Shown here one piece after another: positions 60,194 to 64,000 of a stretch of DNA of 64,000 bases. Source of the DNA: Flavobacterium aestivum. Its GTDB lineage: Bacteria; Bacteroidota; Bacteroidia; Flavobacteriales; Flavobacteriaceae. Within the stretch, counting starts at the first letter, position 1; every line of letters starts with the position of its first letter. The notes below the pieces were generated by a model. It saw only the letters and a list, made by a program, of their open reading frames with translations, did no database searches and was not told where the DNA came from. Location of the stretch: assembly GCF_026870175.2 (NCBI RefSeq), contig NZ_CP113977.2:4340001-4404000 (forward strand). The letters are read 5' to 3'. Both the position numbers and the translations under genes were made by a program.

Positions 60194-60649
60194 ATGAGCA
60201 TGTTCAATTATGGTATTGGTGGCAATGAGGTAAAAGTTGATGCTAGTGAATCAATTTTGGAAATTCCTTCTAACAGAACACTATTAATCCAAAAACTTAC
60301 AAACGAGCAACCTGTCGGCCCCGAGGCAGTTTATGATTTACAAACGGTAGAAGCCGTTTTTGACAAATTCAAACCTAGTGTAGATTTTGAATTTACTACT
60401 GAGGATGGTTCCGATTTGAATGAATCGATGGTATTTAAAAATTTAGGCGATTTTGGAGCAAAATCTATCAAAGAAAACAGCCCTTTTTTGAATAAATTAA
60501 ATACAGAGAAAGAGCAAGCTTATAAAATTGTGCGTCAACTCTCAAGCAATAGAGGTTTAATCAAAGCTATTCAAGATCCTGCTGTTAAGGATGCTATCAT
60601 CGAATTACTTGAAAACGCTAAAAATGAAATCAATAACAACAAACAATAA
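60194..60649 (+). CDS. tssB: T6SS sheath small subunit TssB (VipA)
   Basis: This 151-residue protein begins MSMFNYGIGGNEVKVDASES and has TLLIQKLTNEQPVGPEAVYD, DFEFTTEDGSDLNESMVFKN and the C-terminal helices SSNRGLIKAIQDPAVKDAII, matching Bacteroidota TssB. It is translated just ahead of tssC (two-base gap) and assembles with it into the contractile sheath. Confidence 0.9.
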   Translation: MSMFNYGIGGNEVKVDASESILEIPSNRTLLIQKLTNEQPVGPEAVYDLQTVEAVFDKFKPSVDFEFTTEDGSDLNESMVFKNLGDFGAKSIKENSPFLNKLNTEKEQAYKIVRQLSSNRGLIKAIQDPAVKDAIIELLENAKNEINNNKQ

Positions 60650-60651
60650 AT

Positions 60652-62019
60652 ATGGCAACTCAAACTAAAGAACAAAAAGTTCAAGGTTCTTCAATCGAAC
60701 AATTGCTACAAGAATCTCCAAGTAGCAAAATAAATTTATTAAACGAATACGGAGGTTTTGCCTTTTTAGAAAACGTTATTGACGGATTATCTAACTTAAA
60801 CCCTACAAGAAAAGCAAGAAAAAATATTTTTCTTAACGATGCTCAATGGGAAGGTGAAAGAACAAATCTTACCAATAAAATTGATTTATGGTTGGATTTA
60901 CTAAAAGGAAATGGTTCTGTTGAATCAATGATTGAAGTGGCTAATGCAAAAGCTACATCTACAGATTTAACATTAAACAAGAACTTAAAATACGCTTTGA
61001 ATGTTTCTAGAGAATTAGAAACTTCATATAGAAGTGTTGCTTTATTCTATAAGAATACTGAAAGTGATAAAATCAAAAATGTAACTATCTTAAATGCAGA
61101 TTTATCTCAATTGAAAGATTTAGATAATACTTTGTTTTTTGATTATGTTTCAAATGAGTTGAAACAAAATTTTGATAGATTAGATTTAAGAAAAAATTAT
61201 TCTATTCTTTCTGTACCAGGGTATTTAGGTTCTAATGCCGTTTTAGACAAATGGTCTAAGATAGCTCATGAAAACAAAGCTGTTTTATTGACTGACTTCC
61301 AAGATCTTGAAACACCAGATGACGTTATAGATATTTTCTTTAACGCTAATCATACAGGAGGAGATGTACATAAATCTAATACCATCATGACTTGTAACTA
61401 TTTATTAGGAAGAAGTAAATATGATGAAGTAGGAGAAGAAGACAACTTATATGTACCACCATCAACTTCATTAGCTGGTAAAATATACAAAACTTTAATG
61501 TCTCAAGTTGTTGCGGGTAAAAAGTTTGGAGGTCTAAATGAAGTAGAAAGTGTTCGTTTTGATTTGAAGAAAAGCGAAATTTCTGAACTTGAAAAAATGG
61601 GGCTTGTACCAATGGTAAATGAGTACAGTAAAATCATGGCTTTCTCTGCTAAAACATTATTTAATGGAGATAACTTAGGTTTACAAACGTATTCAGTAGT
61701 TAGGGTATTTGACCACATTACAAAAGTACTTTTCGATTTCTTAAACAGAAGAGCTTTCGAAAACTGGACTACAAGAACTGAAGCTGACTTAAGAAGTCAA
61801 ATCATTAAGTTTTTAGATGGAATTAAAGGTCCAACTAATCTTATTGAGAAGTTTACAGTAATGAAAATTGAGCAAGACAAGACTCAAAAGGATAGAATTT
61901 TATTAGATATCCATATCACACCTTATTTCCCTGCTAAAAGTTTCGTAATTCAATTAGACGGACATAAAGGAGATGGTCCAGAAGAGGCTGTATGGCATAG
62001 TGATTACAAACAAGTTTAA
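60652..62019 (+). CDS. tssC: T6SS sheath large subunit TssC (VipB)
   Basis: This 455-residue protein has the TssC core: KNATILN-like segment KNVTILNADLSQLKDLDNTL, YSILSVPGYLGSNAVLDKWS, FGGLNEVESVRFDLKKSEIS and the C-terminal YFPAKSFVIQLDGHKG, the last being the ClpV/sheath-type end found in Bacteroidota TssC. A terminator follows directly, so tssBC forms its own short, probably highly expressed operon. Confidence 0.92.
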   Translation: MATQTKEQKVQGSSIEQLLQESPSSKINLLNEYGGFAFLENVIDGLSNLNPTRKARKNIFLNDAQWEGERTNLTNKIDLWLDLLKGNGSVESMIEVANAKATSTDLTLNKNLKYALNVSRELETSYRSVALFYKNTESDKIKNVTILNADLSQLKDLDNTLFFDYVSNELKQNFDRLDLRKNYSILSVPGYLGSNAVLDKWSKIAHENKAVLLTDFQDLETPDDVIDIFFNANHTGGDVHKSNTIMTCNYLLGRSKYDEVGEEDNLYVPPSTSLAGKIYKTLMSQVVAGKKFGGLNEVESVRFDLKKSEISELEKMGLVPMVNEYSKIMAFSAKTLFNGDNLGLQTYSVVRVFDHITKVLFDFLNRRAFENWTTRTEADLRSQIIKFLDGIKGPTNLIEKFTVMKIEQDKTQKDRILLDIHITPYFPAKSFVIQLDGHKGDGPEEAVWHSDYKQV

Positions 62020-62039
62020 TAAATCACACCATTTATTTT

Positions 62040-62082
62040 ATACCCCAAAAATGTTTAATACCATTTTTGGGGTATTTTTTTA
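62040..62082 (+). terminator. terminator after tssC
   Basis: The stem ATACCCCAAAAATG / CATTTTTGGGGTAT is followed by T residues, 21 bases after the tssC stop. The remaining bases to 62311 show no gene. Confidence 0.9.
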
Positions 62083-62311
62083 TGCAAATTTTCAGAGCAA
62101 AATCATTAGAAAAAATGTTTGCTAAATCATGCATAAAATACTCATTATAAAAAGATAGCGCTTATAAAAAACATAGTTCTTAACGCTTTTTAAACTAAAA
62201 AACTCCATTTTAATAACTAAAATTTTTCACGCTTTGTACATAAAAAATTAGGCATCATCGATTATAAAAACTTAATTTGCGAACCCAAATCAAAAAAATA
62301 CCCCCAAATTA

Positions 62312-63004
62312 ATGCGTTTTTATATTCTATTTTACCTACTTATCCTTTGCACAATTCCAACTGCACAAGCACAATTAAAAGCCATCACAGACCAAACCGA
62401 TTACCCTTTCTGGATTAATCTTCCTAATCAGGATGTATTAGATAAAAAAGCACCAGTTATTCTATTTTTACACGGAAAAAGCTTATCCGGCACTAATTTG
62501 AACCGGGTAAAACGCTACGGTGTAATCCGAGCAATCGAAAGAGGAAAAGAAATACCTGCCATTGTAATTGCTCCGCAAGTGTCTTCAGGACCTTGGAATC
62601 CGGATAAACTTTTAAAACTTTTAGAATACGTACAAAGCAACTACAATACCGATTTATCTAGGGTATACGTATGCGGAATGAGTTTAGGAGGATATGGTAC
62701 TTTTGATTTCGCTGGTAAATATCCCGATAAAATTACTGCAGCAGTAGCTATTTGCGGAGGCGGAAATCCAAAAGAAGCTTGTAATCTAGCAACAGTTCCA
62801 TTATGGGTTATTCATGGAAACAAAGACTTTATTGTCCCAATTTCAGAATCCAAAAAAATGGTCAAAGCCATTCAGACTTGTAAACCAGATGCCAACCTCA
62901 CTTTTACTATTGTTAAAGGTGGTAATCATGGTAGTGTAGAAAATTATTTTAGAGAAGATAAAATCTATAACTGGATGCTGAATCAATGTAAATTCATTCC
63001 ATAA
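62312..63004 (+). CDS. secreted alpha/beta-hydrolase (esterase/PHB-depolymerase-like)
   Basis: This 230-residue exported esterase-type protein has a signal peptide FYLLILCTIPTAQAQ. The alpha/beta-hydrolase motifs are FLHGKSLSGT (oxyanion), the nucleophile VCGMSLGGYG, Asp in HGNKDFIVP and His in GGNHGSVENYF. It resembles the phospholipase/carboxylesterase and prolyl-oligopeptidase-like enzymes annotated near carbohydrate genes; the substrate is unknown. It converges with the next gene seven bases away. Confidence 0.85.
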   Translation: MRFYILFYLLILCTIPTAQAQLKAITDQTDYPFWINLPNQDVLDKKAPVILFLHGKSLSGTNLNRVKRYGVIRAIERGKEIPAIVIAPQVSSGPWNPDKLLKLLEYVQSNYNTDLSRVYVCGMSLGGYGTFDFAGKYPDKITAAVAICGGGNPKEACNLATVPLWVIHGNKDFIVPISESKKMVKAIQTCKPDANLTFTIVKGGNHGSVENYFREDKIYNWMLNQCKFIP

Positions 63005-63011
63005 AATACTA

Positions 63012-64000
63012 TCAAATAGTATCACTCATTTTTGAAAGCTGTTCCTCTTTTACTAATTCACTTTTGTGATTTTTAAAAACAGTATTCAATATGTACTGAC
63101 ATACTAAGTTGCTTTCTATTTTGTCTGCTATAGCTGCTTTACCTATAAATACAGGTTTATCTCCATCGCTTTTTGGGATGCATCCATGGGAACCACTGAC
63201 CAATGTAGCATCTAATGGAATAACATTCATAAGGGTACGAAATCCTAGCTTTTTTCTAATTAATTTTAGCACAATGCGTGGTAAAATAAACTTCTTTTTA
63301 GGATCTAAAAACAGCTCTACAGGGTCATAACCCGGTTTTTTATGAATTTCTACAGTACGGGCAAAATCAGGTGCTTTGCTATCATCTAACCAATAATAAT
63401 AGGTAAACCAGCTATCTTGTTCTGATACAAGAACAAGATCACCTGCTCGTTTGTGATTAAGATTATACTCTTTTTTTCCTTCATCATCCAACACCATTGC
63501 TACTCCAGGCACTTTTTCCAGCAATTTTTTGAGTTCAGAAAGATCACTCTTTTCTTTTACATATACATGAGCTACCTGATGATCTGCTAATGCAAAAGCT
63601 TTACACTCTCCTGTATCTAATAATTCTAACCCTCGTTCTTCTCTAATCTGTAAATAGCCGTGAATACGAAGAAATCTATTGATGTGGATTGGATTAGTAG
63701 ATTTAGTAATCCCATATTCAGATAAAACAATAGGTTGCACTCCTTTACTTTCAAAATACTCAATCAAATTTTTACAGACTTGATCAATAGCTTTTACTTC
63801 TGCATCGATTTTTGATGATCCGGGCTCAAATTTTTGACAACAATAATCCAAATGAGGTAAATAAATTAAGTTGAGCGTGGGATTATGCCATTCATAAACC
63901 AACTTTGATGCCTCTGCAATCCATTGACTGGAAAGAATGGTTGTTTTTGGTCCCCAAAAATCAAAAAGCGGAAATACACCAAGTTTGTCCTGTAAGCGAT
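63012..64000 (-). CDS. alkaline-phosphatase-superfamily protein (type I phosphodiesterase-like), 5' end outside window
   Basis: The minus-strand frame is open to the right edge, so at least 329 residues are seen and the N-terminus with the catalytic Thr is missing. Visible family features are WGPKTTILSSQW, NPTLNLIYLPHLDYCCQKFE (metal Asp/His), IVLSEYGIT, and SGSHGCIPKSDGDKPVFIGK (metal His). These fit nucleotide pyrophosphatase/phosphodiesterase relatives acting on phosphodiesters or phosphonates. The Glu in SEYG replaces the usual Asp of 'SDHG', a variant seen in some members. Confidence 0.85.
   Translation of the reverse strand, partial: RLQDKLGVFPLFDFWGPKTTILSSQWIAEASKLVYEWHNPTLNLIYLPHLDYCCQKFEPGSSKIDAEVKAIDQVCKNLIEYFESKGVQPIVLSEYGITKSTNPIHINRFLRIHGYLQIREERGLELLDTGECKAFALADHQVAHVYVKEKSDLSELKKLLEKVPGVAMVLDDEGKKEYNLNHKRAGDLVLVSEQDSWFTYYYWLDDSKAPDFARTVEIHKKPGYDPVELFLDPKKKFILPRIVLKLIRKKLGFRTLMNVIPLDATLVSGSHGCIPKSDGDKPVFIGKAAIADKIESNLVCQYILNTVFKNHKSELVKEEQLSKMSDTI

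Overview
The window comes from an AT-rich chromosome of the Bacteroidota, most likely Flavobacterium or a close relative. The evidence is the TAnnTTTG/TTG promoter elements ahead of HU and the tRNA genes, TonB receptors with a carboxypeptidase-like N-terminal domain, flavobacterial lipoproteins, and a Bacteroidota-type (subtype iii) type VI secretion system (T6SSiii).

Layout. About 1-5.1 kb is housekeeping: the end of recQ, fmt, HU, a YqgE/AlgH protein, a class IV aminotransferase, a START-like protein and an elongator-type tRNA-Met. About 5.9-14.9 kb is an anion-uptake region: an Rrf2 regulator with a cysteine cluster, a strong promoter, a tiny basic leader ORF ending in Cys-Met-Cys-Met-Cys-stop, a TonB receptor, a PstS-like binding protein, PstC/PstA/PstB-like transporter subunits, a DUF2490 outer-membrane protein and a two-domain ChrA-type carrier. 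The cysteine leader, the Rrf2 type and ChrA together suggest a sulfur-responsive locus rather than an ordinary phosphate system; this is an inference. About 15-18.8 kb holds the GTPases Der and Era and two identical initiator tRNA genes. About 18.8-21.9 kb is a small island-like block (SGNH hydrolase, winged-helix regulator, two membrane proteins). A degenerate copy of the tRNA-fMet 3' end and terminator lies at its far side, a perfect 12-bp inverted repeat flanks it, and two matching operator-like sites lie inside it. An AraC/GyrI-like regulator follows.

From about 23.3 to 62.0 kb nearly everything belongs to one T6SSiii and its weapons. The core runs leftward from 60.0 kb as tssE, tssF, clpV(tssH), tssG, tssN, tssK, [Hcp-effector fusion plus lipoproteins], tssO, a small membrane protein, a PKD-domain TssP-like protein, tssR, an accessory membrane protein and hcp. 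The sheath genes tssB-tssC run divergently to the right. Left of hcp are lipoproteins, a candidate effector with an HExxxH motif, VgrG, a TPR-like candidate adaptor, and a 1388-residue Rhs protein whose C-terminal toxin is a GIY-YIG nuclease-like domain, followed by an overlapping immunity gene.

From 31.3 down to 23.3 kb lies a graveyard of earlier Rhs toxin cassettes: orphan immunity genes (Imm51-like pairs, a SUKH protein, a HEAT-like protein, a repeated 113-residue family), pieces of Rhs core, and toxin C-terminal tails that lack starts. A smaller graveyard of the same kind appears to sit behind the Hcp-effector fusion (49.3-50.2 kb), which suggests that Hcp-borne effectors are also replaced by cassette displacement. 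The window ends with a secreted esterase-like hydrolase and the 3' part of an alkaline-phosphatase-superfamily gene.
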